A stretch of DNA of 64,000 nt from Haliclona indistincta (Eukaryota; Porifera; Demospongiae; Haplosclerida; Chalinidae), in contig OZ024790.1 of the NCBI GenBank assembly GCA_964017065.1, forward strand, positions 8,373,864 through 8,437,863. The letters run 5' to 3'. Position 1 is the first letter of the stretch; each line of letters begins with the position of its first letter. Shown piece after piece: positions 33,120-45,216 of this stretch. A model generated the notes under the pieces. That model was not told the origin of the DNA. It did no database searches and worked only from the letters and a program-made list of their open reading frames with translations. Both the position numbers and the translations under genes were made by a program.

Positions 33120-34924
33120 TTTTGATGTAAGCCGTGCGAGTGCGACCAATAGTGAGCTCCGGCAACGTGCAAGCGGCTTTAAATTTAATTAATCGCACGG
33201 TATGTATCTAATTACTATAATTATGTCTTGGAAACAAAAATAATAATGGTATTATGTTAAATATTATAATCCGGCATTAGGCACTCCTTCACATACCTCT
33301 AGTGATTATCATTGTCGCTCAACAATGATATGTACTCGATGATGGCAGCTACTCATGAGTGGAAATGAGTTATCGCACATATTTCTACCGTTACACATTT
33401 CTACTGCATTTTAACTATCTCTATGTGAATCTGAAGTGTAATAGGTAAGTATCACCGAGTAGCAGACGAGCATGTAATTAGAATAATTACTGCTGACGAT
33501 AGTGATGGATGAGTATAATTTTGTCCAATCATCAGGTCTACTGCCTTGCTCTAGACTTTCATTTTTAACTCTTTATTTACTCAAATAATTATCACTCATT
33601 CAATAAGTAATTGAATGGCCTGTGTCACATGTCTATACACAGAAATTGTATGGCATCACTATGTTCCTTTGTCTCTGATAAAAATAATGGTCTCGATGAA
33701 ATCCAGCGGCATCATAATTACACATAATTATTAATAACGGTAGCTGTTTCTAAAGTCCTAACAAATTATCGGCAACTACATGATTGGTCAATTTCTATTA
33801 CAATTACTATTTTTATGACTTTATAATTACCTAGATAGTAATCAAGCATTTCCCGAAAATACAATTTGTGACTTTATTTATTTTTGTTACCTGCAACGGA
33901 TCATTCGTGGTAAAAATACATTTACATGGAATGCATAGTGTGCATGAGAAAGACAAGAACATTAGAATATTTATGTGTGGTATGTACAAGTTCTCTGTAC
34001 TATAATTATGCATCATTAGGCATGCATGCAGACTCCCACTATAACTTGAAAAACATTATAAAACCAATAATAGAAAGTACATGTATGATAATAGGATTAA
34101 CAATTTGGTGTCACTCACTTCCAACTTCTCTCAAAACATCCTCATAAAAAAACAAATTGTGCATAACTTCTATCTCATGATGCTATACAGCAGCTGTTAT
34201 AGCAAAGCAACACATGTCATTATTATTACAGTGTATGGTAGCATGTAGCATAGGACAGCAAGATTATGTTGGGATAATATCCTGTTGGAATACGTTATTA
34301 AGATGAGACGAAAGAGAACAAATACGTGTGTCATCAAAAATACGAATAGTTCCATTAGCTAACAGTCACCTCTCCAATCTAGCCGAGTCACAACTGATAA
34401 CTTGCAATGAGTTTCAAGTCACACCCTGTAATGCAGCCATCTGCCTAATTTTCAAGGGTGACCGGATTGGCAACTGAAGGTTTTAAACACCTTTGAAAAA
34501 ATAATACTTAAATCGATATAATGAGAATGAGCTGATCCATTCTTGACAAAAGTGTATCCACGTACCTATATTATGTGTGAGACTTCTGTGACAACCTCAT
34601 GTTGAAAGTTACTTGCAACAAATGGTACATGTGGGAGACTGCTGTAAATTAAACATGCAAGCAAATAATCTCACACACACTCCTCCTTACTAGAAGTGCA
34701 ATATAGACTTAACACATTAATAGCTCGAGTTAAGGCGTGATTTGCTTTCTTTCTTCATTTACCGTTGCTGGGCTAGACTTCTCCGAAGTCGAGTAGAATG
34801 TGCCTTGTTACAATCATCATCTGCTGATGGAATAGCTGTAGTTGCTGTGTGCTGTCAAAGCATGTACAGTATGCAGTATGCTTGCAATTCCACTGAGGCA
34901 TTTGCACAATTGGCGCTTCATTCC
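33120..34924. other. non-coding end of copy B
   Basis: Collinear with 18623-19140 and 20365-21760 of copy A, without their insertions. Faint EXOSC10 last-exon relics lie at about 34520-34600. 34700-34800 is a fragment of the repeat seen at 31100-31290. No gene. Confidence 0.5.
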
Positions 34925-35619
34925 TGCATGCACTGGTTCGTCATAACACATGTATAGTGGTTGAAACCAATTACACATGTACAATTTTTGACAATTATCA
35001 GGCCAAGGCGAAGTTTGACCAAACATTAGAAATATATAATTGAGCTTACATGCTATAATAAGTTCAGTTGCCCTTTTGTGTGTCAAGTGGTTTCAAGCCA
35101 AACTGCTGTTAATGGATCACTCAGAGTAAATACCAACACAGCTTTGTGTTTGGTATGGCCTGATAATAATTATGTCAGAACAAAATTATTGTTTGATTGG
35201 TCATTCAAGAATTTTGACCTAAAAATGTCCAGATACTATAATTAGGTGCAAAGGTGGATGAGAAAAATTACAAGCATGTGTTGGTATAATAACTGTACAA
35301 TATTTTTAATTTGACCTAGCATGCAACATGTTACAACTGCAGCATGGCAGGTGCACAGGTCTGACTAGTTATGCAACATTAGCATAATAATTATGCTGAT
35401 TCTTAGAAATAGTATTTTTATCAAAACATGCACATAAACCTGACCCATAGTCAAATAAATCTTTCTATGGATGAAAATTCGATTCCCAGAAATGATCATC
35501 AAAACAATTCCTGTCGCTACTGTTCCTGTCATCCAGACATGATTATTTTTCTGCCCTCTCATGGAATTTAACTGTGTTATCAATATAAACATGTATACCT
35601 TTGAAAAACAATACTTAAA

Positions 35620-35835
35620 TCAATAATTAGAATGAGTTGTTCTTTTCTTGACAAAATTGTTCTTGGTTGGTTTGCTGGAGTAAACAAATAATATTAAGCA
35701 CAAACGTAAGTGAATCCACATACCTATAATGAGTGAAACTTTTGTGACGACCCCATGTTGACCTCTGACTGGCTTTCTTTCCATCGCCAAAATCCTCATC
35801 ATGATGAGGCTTGAAGATAAATTTACTACTGCCAC
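35620..35835 (-). pseudogene. relic of EXOSC10 last two exons
   Basis: About 35736-35830 decodes to a version of the penultimate EXOSC10 exon ([18 protein letters not shown]), followed by a GT donor. About 35624-35683 decodes to the last exon (SKPTKNNFVKKRTTHSNY then stop). No other EXOSC10 exons are present here. Confidence 0.7.
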
Positions 35836-36159
35836 ATGACTATACCATGACAGTAACCAAAGCTGAGAAAGTTACTTGTAATAAATGGTACATGTGGGAG
35901 TCTGCTGTAAACATGCAAGCAAACAATCTCTTACACACTCCTCCTTACTAGAAGAAATGTTTTGCATGCATTGGTTCGTCATAATTTTTATAACACAATA
36001 AAATACACATGTATAGTGGTTGAAACCAATTATAATTTTTTGACAATTGTTAGGCCAAAGCCGACCAAACATTAGCAAAATATAATTGACCTTACATGCT
36101 ATAATAAGTTCAGTTGCCCTTTTGTGTGTACAAGTGGTTAAAAGCCAAACTACTGTTAA

Positions 36160-36760
36160 CCCTTTAGTTGCTAGGTTATTTTGGCGAAAATTCGACTTGC
36201 TCTAAACTGACAGTTTGTCTAGCAATTTTCTACAACATGCAGTACGCTACCTGTTCCAAACTAGCACTGTTGTTACCTGGCATGTCAAAGTTTACGACCA
36301 TGTACTAAAATCTGAGTTGGCCACTCCCACTTCGGAACTGAAGCCACCTAAGTGCTGCGGCCTCGTCATTTTTCAGCTAATTTTGGTCTTCATTTAGCCC
36401 TGGTGACTGATACAAAAACCTGGTGGTGTCCAGGTGAGCAAACAGCACAGTTTAGACCATATTCTATGCCAAAGTATGCATTTCCGGGCATCCTGAAGCC
36501 CTAAAAATGCCGAAAGCGGCGAGGGGCTCCGCCCCTTCGAACCCCGGGTTAAAGGGGGGACACCCCCCTTTAAAAATCCCCCCGTTCTATATATTTTAGT
36601 GGGGAGGGCGCGGCGAAAAACAGTGGGTTTTTTCAGGTAAAGTTATCTTCTGCAATTAAACTTGATTTGACCTTTCTAGAGCACTTTTCACACTATTTAT
36701 GACATCTAGAGTAGGTGGAGTCAATTATGACGCCTTAAGGCGTCAATAGCCTATAAAGGG
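36160..36760. mobile_element. piggyBac-type MITE
   Basis: 601 bp with CCCTTTAG at the left and CTATAAAGGG at the right, flanked by TTAA at 36156-36159 and 36761-36764. Sister repeat units keep the empty TTAA at 35109-35112 and 37944-37947. CCC...GGG ends with TTAA duplication are the piggyBac hallmark. An internal GC-rich hairpin (about 36545-36590) is present. No transposase. Confidence 0.85.
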
Positions 36761-37389
36761 TTAATGGTAATCACTCCATGTGAATACCAACACAGCTTTT
36801 ATGTTTGGTATGACCTGACAATCTTGTAGCACATGGTGCAAAGATGGATGAGAAAACATTACAAAAATGTGTTGGTATAATAACTGTGGTAGATTTCTCA
36901 AATAAAAGTACAATATTTTAAATTTGACCTATAGCATGCAACTTGTTGAAGAACAGGTGTGTAGTAAGTACAACTGCAGCAGGTGCACAGGTCTGACCAG
37001 TTATGTAACATTAGCATAATCATGCTGATTCTTAGCAATAGTATTATCAAAACATGCACTTAAACCTGACTCATATTCCAAATTTTTCTATGAATGACAA
37101 TTCCCTCATCAAAACAATTCCTATCACTTATGCTACAGCTGCTGCTAGCAAAACATCCTGACATGATTATTTTTCTGCCCTCTCATGGAATGTAAACTGT
37201 GTTATCAACTTGTACACCTTTGAAAAATATTATGAGAATTGGTGAGAATGAGCTGTTTATTCAATTGACCTAATAATTAATTTAAGATTATTGAGACAAT
37301 AAAGAATAATGTCTCCATTCTTCATCGGCCTAACAAAAGTATGCCTATACCCAGTACCTAAAATTAAGCAGATAATCAGATAATCTTAT

Positions 37390-37700
37390 TACTAGGTAAT
37401 CTTATTATTAGGCATTCTTGTAATGCAACTTTTTTGTTTCCAGTTACTGACCAGCCGCAATACTCTACTGATTGCAGCTCAGACGACAGCTGTACTCCAC
37501 ACTCTCTACAGGGACCAGCTGACTCGTCTTGAGGAAGAGAAGAGCCATGCATATCTTCGCTGACAACCCCTCACCTCTTCCTCTCATCTTCCCTCTGATC
37601 GTCAGCTGGAGGAGTTTGTGAGACTAGCTCGCGACAGCAAGAACACATCTGCTTATAGATAATAAGATTATCTATAAGTAATAAGATTACTAAGGAGATA
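37390..37700 (+). pseudogene. captured exon fragment inside AT-rich inverted repeats
   Basis: Starts after a good acceptor (TTTTTTGTTTCCAG at about 37441). It reads QLLTSRNTLLIAAQTTAVLH, continues through DQLTRLEEEKSHAYLR to a stop, then further in-frame QLEEFVRLARDSKNTSAYR to a second stop. It is flanked by inverted GATAATCTTATTACTA-type repeats on both sides. It looks like an exon of an unidentified coiled-coil-type gene carried by a MITE. Confidence 0.45.
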
Positions 37701-38010
37701 ATCTCTCACACACTCCTCCTTACTAGAAGAAACGTTTTGCATGCATTGGGGTCATAATTTTTATTTTGCGTCATAATTTTTATAACAATGATGTACAATA
37801 AAATACTCATGTATAGTTGAAACCAATATAATTTTTTGAAAATTGTTAGGCCAAGGCCGACCAAACATTAGCAAAAATAATAATTGACCTTACATGCTAT
37901 AATAAGTTCAGTTGCCCTTTTGTGGTTACAAGCCAAACTGCTGTTAATGATAATCACTCCAGGTGAATACCAACACAGCTTGGTATGGCCTGACAATCTT
38001 GTAGCACATA

Positions 38011-38217
38011 GTAGTTCTAAGAATCTTACAACTATGCTAATGTTGCATAGTTCTAATTGAACTGCTCATAACTGTTCACCCACAGCTGTACCACACACCT
38101 GTTCTTCAACAAGCTGCATGCTACTTGTTGAAGAACAGGTGTGTGGTACAGCTGTGGGTGAACAGTTATGAGCAGTTCAATTAGATTTATGCATAGTTGT
38201 AAGATGCTTAGAACTAC
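38011..38217. repeat. near-perfect 207-bp palindrome
   Basis: Arms of about 95 bp meet near AACAAGCTGCATGCTACTTGTT. The outer ends are GTAGTTCTAAG and CTTAGAACTAC. It can extrude as a long hairpin. It is unique to repeat unit 3. Confidence 0.9.
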
Positions 38218-38554
38218 GCAAAATTAGCAAAATGCTGATTCCCTTGCTGTTAGCAATAGTATGCTACAGCTGCTGCTAGCAAAACATCCTGACATGACTA
38301 CTTTTCTGCCCTCTCATGGAATGTAAACTGTGTTATAATTTTTAAAGAATGACGAACTTGTACACCTTTGAAAAATATTATGAGAATCGGTGAGAATGAG
38401 CTGTTTCTTCAATTGACCTAATAATTTAAGATTATTGAGACAATAAAGAATGATGTCTCCATCTACATCGGCCTAACAAAAGTATGCCTACCCAGTACCT
38501 AAAATTTAAAGAATGACAAATTTGTACACCTCTTTAGAAAAAATAACACTTAAA

Positions 38555-40460
38555 TCAATTATGAGAATGAGCTGTTCCTTTCTTGACATAAGTGTTCTTC
38601 TTGGCTGGTTTACTGGAGTAAACAAATAATATACATAGCACATACATTGCCAATAGGCCAGTTGCGTGTAAGATAATTGATCACTTCCGGACTGCTTTTA
38701 GGCACCAATAAACTTGCAGGCAGCCAAAACTTAGCACATGAGCAGGATCTAAGAATTTGATGCGAAACTACTACCATTGGCATATGCAACGCAGTAAAAA
38801 CAGAGACGATCAGTGGAGGCGCGGTCAAGAACGAGCCATCAATGTACAGCTAGGTAAGCTCTATTTTGTCAGAGGAAAAATGCGTACCTAGATCGACAGC
38901 ACACACAATTTAAGCAGTCACCCTTCACTGTTTCTCATGAACATGGACCTAGCTGTACAGTAATGGCTTGTTCGCGACCCTCGTTCTCGACCCTCGTTCT
39001 CGACATGTGAGACTGAGTGCAGGCCAGGACGTCGATATGGATAGGAGGTTGGGTGACACACCCACAATGCCGTATAGTGCTCTTATAAGGACACGTAGCT
39101 TTAGAAACCCATGGAATAGCCGCTTGAGCAATGCTTGCCAGCACAGAAGACGTCTTCATAAGACTATAAATTCAGTGAAGAAGTTGCAGAGAGTGATTTC
39201 GTAGAGATTTTTGAGTGGTAACAGGCGTGTCTATTGACGACATATATACATACGTACGCATATATATAGACGGGCACAAACGCAAAACACTGTCGAATAC
39301 TGCACACGGGTAATGAACTCTATACAAAATAGGTACAAATTGACGGCTACGAGCAGTCCGGAAGTGACGTTATGTCAATTTGCATATAGTTCAGCTTACA
39401 CACAACTGGGCCATTGAGTGAAACCACATACCTGTATGTGTGAGACTTGTGTGACGACCTCATGTTGACCTTTGACCTCTGACTGGCCTTCTTTCCACCA
39501 CCAAAACCCTCGCTATGCTGAGGCTTGAATGACTCAGTAACTGGGTAATCTAGACAGTAAAAAAGTAAAGCTAATGCAGCTTCCTACTTAGCAACTTGGT
39601 AGTACCTTGATTTACGGAATAATCAGCAGAGGAATAGTCATAAGGTTGAAAGCCATCAGAGTAGCTTCGAGTCTTTTTCATTTTCTTTTTGCTCACTCTT
39701 CCACTCTCCAAGTCTTCCTCAATCACGCTTCCTGGCGGGGTATCAGGCACATCAGCACTTCTATTAATTTCATCTTTTCTTCCCTATCACAACAAAAAGT
39801 AAGCACAGAATTTATGACAAAATTTCCTCACCATTTCTCGTGCAGAAAGTTTTCGTTTCGCTTTTTGACGACCTTCAGATAAACTTGGCGTGTCAATTGA
39901 CCCAAGTTTAACCCCTTCAACACTCTCCTAGCAAACACAAAAACCATTGCGTCTAATGGAAAGTCAAAGAACTAACCATTTGCACTGCTGGTGATTGCTG
40001 TGGTGTGTTGGCAGGAGTAGCAGAAAGAACAGACTGAAGACTGTGGTACAAGAGAAATAGTTCGGTAAAAGCAGCAGTTTACAGAAAGCAGTACGGTACG
40101 CAACCTGTGATATACTGTAACAACAGAACGCCTGATCAGCTCTTCTGAAGTAATCGGCACGGCCTCGAGGTACTACAAAAAAGAGGGTAATTATACATTG
40201 TACTTGAAGTTGGTGTAACACATTACCATGCCGAGAAGCTGCTGGAATGCTCTCTGAGTATCTCTCAGCTTTTCTCTGATTTCAATTGGAATAGATTCGT
40301 GCTTTTTCTAAAACAAATTTTAGATTTTCATGCAAATACGTGCAAACATGTACCAACACACACACATACACCTACATGTGCGCGTGTGCACACTCGCACT
40401 CACACACACACACTCTCGCACACACACGCACACACACTCTCACACACACACACACACACG

Positions 40461-40550
<90 letters not shown>

Positions 40551-43500
40551 CTCAAAAGACTCGTACATACTTTGGTGGTTTTAAACACAGTGATGGATGG
40601 ATCAGCAACTTCCACAGGAGGACCAGTAATGGCGACATCACCAGAAGAGATAGACACAGATGGTTTAGGAGTTGGACCATCAATAGTGTCCATACCTGTG
40701 CCATAATACGCTCTAATAAAGCGGACAACTGTTTAATATTTCTCTTACTCTCAGTAACAGTAGTTGGAGCAGAAGAAGGAGGCGCTGAAGACTGTAATAC
40801 TAGCTCCTAATAGGGAAAAATTGAAAAATCAAAAACAATGATGCTCAATGCAAATTGCAAAACTTTGTGAGCTCCATGATCAACACATAAACACATGCAC
40901 ACAGCCCTTGTATCACTGTCAAATTAGTAAAACAACTTAAAATTCTAATGTGCACGGTTAATTTTATGGTCCAATAAAGCAGACAGCAGTCAAAAATAAT
41001 CAGCTAAAACACTTTGAGGTCCCCGTAATGGTTACACTATAAATGTTTCATATTCTTCTTACATTGAGTGTAGTGGGTGGAGCCTCTCTGGCGCTCATCA
41101 CCAGCTGATGTACTTCAGTCAACTGCTGTCGGAGTAGGATAGGGACAGGGGTACAGCAGGCGATCACACCCTGAGCTTCACGAGGCAGGATCTCTGCTAT
41201 CTGAAAGAGCATGTGGTTGGGCAGAACAAAGCCCTGGCTCTCGTCCTCCTTCCTAGCTGTGTGATCCCGCCATGAATAGAGCAGCTTTAAACACAGCAGC
41301 TATACAAGAGACAAAGCAACATCAGAATATCAATGGTAGAACTACAATAAAATATTGTGTGATTCTTCAGTACATGCCCATTTCAAAACAACTGACCTGC
41401 TGAGGGTTCAAAGGTCGTTTGTGCTTCAGGTACAGCTTCCGATAGCTGTCTTCGCGAAAGATCTGTTTCTCGTATTTCTTGAGGCAGATGTCCTTGCTGC
41501 GATTCAGTACATTGTGGAGCAGGTTGAGCTGTTTGTTGCCTCGTCTGATGAGCTCATTCCTCATCCGGTCGTAAACGTAGAGGAGATAGTGAGTGTCTTC
41601 GCGAGCGTACTTGATCATGTCCTCGGGGAGGGGTCTGAAAAATTGAATAATAATTATGTCATAATAATTTATAAACTGTGAGTGCCATAGATGTTGCCTG
41701 TTTTAACTTTGACAAAATTATGCACAGTAAAATTATTTCCAATTAAAAAATTTGACTTGGATGACACAAATTTTAGACTAGCATGCACTCAAAAAATAGA
41801 AGTCATTAACAGTACAGCTTTCCATGAATTTTTAAAGCAGCAGATTCCATGTGTCTCACCTCACTCTCCAGTCAGCTAACTGGTATTCCTTGTTGGCTTT
41901 CACTTTGCAGCAGTAGTCGAGAAGGAACGCTAGAGAATAGCGAGGCAGGCCCAGCACACGACTGGCTTGACCAGTATCAAACAGGTTTACCACATACAGA
42001 CCGAAATCTCTCTGCAGCCAACATATGTCCCAATCTGCTCCGTGCAACACCTGAGAGGACAAGAGAGAATATCCCCATACACAACGGGAAATAGATATCA
42101 CTCTAAATTGAGGCTAGATATCACTCTAAATTGAGGCTAGATATCACTCTAAATTGAGGCTAGATATCACTCTAAATTGAGGCTAGATATCACTCTAAAT
42201 CGAGGCTAGATATCACTCTAAATTGGGGCTAGATATCACTCTAAATTGGGGCTAGATATCACTCTAAATTGGGGCTAGATATCACTCTAAATTGGGGCTA
42301 GATATCACTCTAAATTGAGGCTAACAAAAAAAGAACTATAAACAGCAAAATCGAAAATCTCAATTTTGCTCAATCCACCAAAATTTAGTTGTACTTACGT
42401 CCACTAAAATGTGTCTATTATCTTTGTTGACTTACCTTCACAATACGAGGATCAGTGAACACTTCGTTCAATATGTACATGAGATGCCTGAGCTCTAGTG
42501 TGTCTACGATGTAGTCCTGTGATCTAGTAGACACCTGCATCAGACAGACAAACCCTTGGAACGAACGATACGAGTGAGCCTGGAAGAGAGAGATAGCAAG
42601 TTAGGACACATCGATTGAAGAACAATTTCTGTGTGCTAGGTGTACCTCTAAGTCGATGGCTATTTCGGTGACTTTCTTAAGATCGCTCAGCAAGTCACTC
42701 AGCTGTTCTTCGGTGTTGACAAATATCAGTGAAGGAGATTCCTCGAGGTTACTGTAAACCTGAAGACAACGACAGATATACACAATAAATGAATTCTACA
42801 CGTAAACTTTGTGAGAAATTTAGCATTTCAAAATGTACGTGTAAAATTTATAACACACACTGCAATTCAAGTATTTTTTCACATAAAGATTTATTGCATA
42901 CTTTAGGTTCGGTGAGTTTCAGCTGCTCTGCTGTCGGTTCAAACTGCTCTATCTCGTACTGGTAGGGATGAGCGAACCTCTCGGGCAGGCTGGACCAGTG
43001 CTTGGCGTTTGATATTAGTGCTTGTAAAGAGGAAGGAGCTTGGAGTTGCTGGAGAGCTGAATGACAGGAAAAAACAAAAACATGATATTCCAAATGGTAC
43101 AGTATAATGGATACTCCATATTAGACTCTAAGGTTTAGTATCAAATTAGTACAATCATAGCAGAAAAAGTTTATACTGAGGCACCAAAGCTCACCAATCA
43201 TGATTGAAATTCGCAAACATGTCCTTCATCATAATTCAATGCTTGTGATTTTATCAAAATTGTAATCTTTATGCATACCGTATAGCGGGAGAAAATTTCA
43301 TAAATTTCAGACTATCAGCGAAAATGTTATCCGCGAATGTCTTGTTTTAGTTGACAAAGATAGGGCGATAGTGCTGATTCGCGAAAATATTATTCGCGAA
43401 ATGCTCTATCTCGTGCATTTGCGAAATTTTCCCGCTATACGGTACTTTGATTTCTGCATCTCAATAGCACCAGGAAACTTCATGAAATTCTCAATTCAGT

Positions 43501-44136
43501 CGTAGTATTATTCATACCTTCAGGCAGTGGTTTGAGTGCGTTTGGTTTGTGTCTGATAAGAGGTACGAATGGAGTGCTACTGTTGTCAATAAGATCCTTG
43601 AACCTGCCCTGAGACCGAGGGATGTTCCTGTTCCTCAACATAGAGAGAGAGGTGGACGAGGACCCCTAATGAATGAAAAAGAGAAGATAACAAACAAATA
43701 GGGAGCATACGTGACTGTTTAGAGTTCAGTGGTGTTGTATACGATTGTGGTTACCATTTTGTTCCAGGTGGCTACACTAGATGACGTGGAAGATGATTCT
43801 GGTAAAACAGGTTTGTCGTTCTTAGAGACTCCGGCAGCTTTATCCAGCAAAGTGCTCTATATACACACAGATTCAAAACAGCAGTGTAGTACACAAAATA
43901 ATTTGGCGCTAAAATTATAGTCACAAATGCGATAGGGATAATACATGCACATAAGACACATTCTACCATTGTATTTTATAAAAACTCACAACTGTCTCTA
44001 GGATGAGATCGTTAGATTCCACCAGTGCATCAAACTGTTCCTCTATCGCCTCACTACTCGCTACAGCGTCTCTGTCCACTGCCGGCCAAGAACCAGGGAT
44101 CTGCTCATAGTGAAGGAGCTTACCGATCCTGAAAAC

Positions 44137-44194
<58 letters not shown>

Positions 44195-44559
44195 GGGGCA
44201 GTATGCTTAATGATTTGTCTCACATTTTATTCACTCTAGACCCTAATCGGCTGCTGAATGTCTTGAAGCCGGGATAGCTCGAATAGTAATCAAACTCGTC
44301 TCCCTCGTCAGGAAGAGCGTTGGAACACTTGGTAGCCTTCACTATCACGCCAAAAAGAGCCTAGACAGGACGTATGAGAGAGATCGAACGAGTGTGAACA
44401 AATAGAGACCTTAGAATAGTCTTCCAAGGTGGAATAATCTGGGAGAAAGTTTTCCACGCTTTCCTCCGACTCCACTGTCTCCTCTACCTCCATTGCTTCC
44501 TGCTGATCGTCTGAAGCATGCTTCTTCTTCTTCTTCTTGGATTTAGTCGTAGAAGTCAT
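38555..44559 (-). CDS. EXOSC10: exosome 3'-5' exoribonuclease Rrp6/EXOSC10 (866 aa)
   Basis: Twenty exons: 44410-44559, 44224-44360, 43990-44128, 43755-43856, 43518-43665, 42902-43056, 42646-42759, 42436-42579, 41860-42050, 41397-41634, 41063-41299, 40749-40806, 40571-40695, 40227-40307, 40105-40172, 39977-40040, 39832-39927, 39606-39783, 39432-39549, 38555-38612. It acts in nuclear and nucleolar RNA processing and decay. Visible are a lysine-rich start (KSKKKKKKH); the [13 protein letters not shown] segment of the N-terminal (PMC2NT-type) region; exonuclease motifs [24 protein letters not shown] and [14 protein letters not shown] (DEDD-Y); [11 protein letters not shown]; and the HRDC region (RREDES-like [17 protein letters not shown]). 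The C-terminus is basic and holds the [12 protein letters not shown] motif found in animal orthologues. Length is close to the human protein. All catalytic residues appear present. Confidence 0.93.
38656..39416. mobile_element. TIR element in last EXOSC10 intron
   Basis: Left end GGCCAGTTGCGTGTAAG and right end CTTACACACAACTGGGCC are inverted repeats. Just inside are TCACTTCCGGACTGCT and its inverted partner at about 39354-39373. The element makes up most of the 819-bp final intron. No target duplication could be settled and no transposase was recognised. Confidence 0.6.
40394..40548. repeat. (CA)n microsatellite in EXOSC10 intron
   Basis: Interrupted then pure CA repeat. On the EXOSC10 strand it is a (GT)n tract beginning about 20 bases after the donor of exon 13. 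Confidence 0.95.
42094..42323. repeat. 23-bp minisatellite, ten copies, in EXOSC10 intron
   Basis: Tandem unit GATATCACTCTAAATTGAGG plus CTA, with only an occasional A/G change. It lies in the intron 42051-42435. Confidence 0.95.
43278..43442. mobile_element. TA-flanked MITE, TIR CCGTATAGCGGG
   Basis: 165 bp between TA dinucleotides. The ends CCGTATAGCGGGAGAAAATT and AATTTTCCCGCTATACGG pair almost completely, with internal TTCGCGAA motifs. It sits in the EXOSC10 intron 43057-43517. Related ends occur at 10675, 11152 and near 58350. Confidence 0.85.
44141..44191. repeat. (GA)n microsatellite at EXOSC10 acceptor
   Basis: On the gene strand it is a (CT)n tract ending just before CATGTTTTCAG, the acceptor of exon 3. 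Confidence 0.9.
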
Positions 44560-45216
44560 GATCAGGCCGCACACGTGTCAAGTTCAGAAGATAGTAGGCG
44601 GAGCCATGTATTGGAACGAGGCTGAGCGTTTTCTGCAGTCAAAGGGATGGGGATGGGGCTGGAGCTGTGTTTGATATAATTATAGGCTATCTATTGTTGC
44701 ATAAGTCGCCTTTAGTAGCCCTTTACCATTTTCTGATTCAAAGGTTCAAGATTTATTGTGCATGCTGCGTACAGGGCATAATCAGTGGTGTACAAAAACT
44801 TAATCTAGACAACATGCTGCCTGCAAGTAACATAATACATAATACAATGGTGGCTAGCTACATGCATGCAGCTACTGATGTAGGAATGCACGGTATATTA
44901 CTAGACGTAGTGGTACCATTCCGTGTTATTTTCTTGTTGGTGGAGCAGTGCAGTTACAGATTGCTAATCTAGCTAACATCAGTATTCTTTTGATTTTTGT
45001 GGATCAAACTCAAGTTCTTCAATGAACCTCAGCAATTACTACCTTCCCTTACAAAGCCATTATGCACCTAACATTGCATTTAGCATTCTGTGGCTCTGAA
45101 GGACCTCGACACAAATTGACCTCATGTATGACTCAATTAGCTTTGAATCTCTATTTCATTCTAAAGATTCAAAAACAATTCTTGACTATAATTACACGTA
45201 CACCGAGTTAAAACAC
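44560..45216. other. EXOSC10 upstream / Death-ankyrin 3' flank
   Basis: Contains the EXOSC10 promoter region and the 3' flank of the next minus-strand gene. No distinct promoter motif or gene was recognised. Confidence 0.4.

Larger units (their letters stand above)
27757..34697. repeat. segmental duplication, copy B
   Basis: Collinear with copy A (13606-21760). It carries the MACPF-like and SAM-ankyrin-Death pair. It has its own insertion at about 31019-31600 and lacks the copy-A insertions. Confidence 0.9.
34925..38640. repeat. three tandem non-coding units next to EXOSC10
   Basis: Units begin near 34925, 35960 and 37735. They share GTTGAAACCAAT, AGGCCAAG-C-GA, CATGCTATAATAAGTTCAG and TGGTATG-CCTGA segments. 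Unit 2 is lengthened by a 601-bp TTAA element and by a 37.4-37.7 kb insert. Unit 3 runs into the real last exon of EXOSC10, so the array seems to have grown from the 3' end of that gene. Confidence 0.7.

Noticed and set aside
40299..40810. Thr-His repeat frames
   Set aside because: Translations of a (CA)n tract in an EXOSC10 intron.
42094..42323. Possible CRISPR-like array
   Set aside because: The 23-bp units are directly adjacent without spacers, inside an animal-gene intron; it is a minisatellite.
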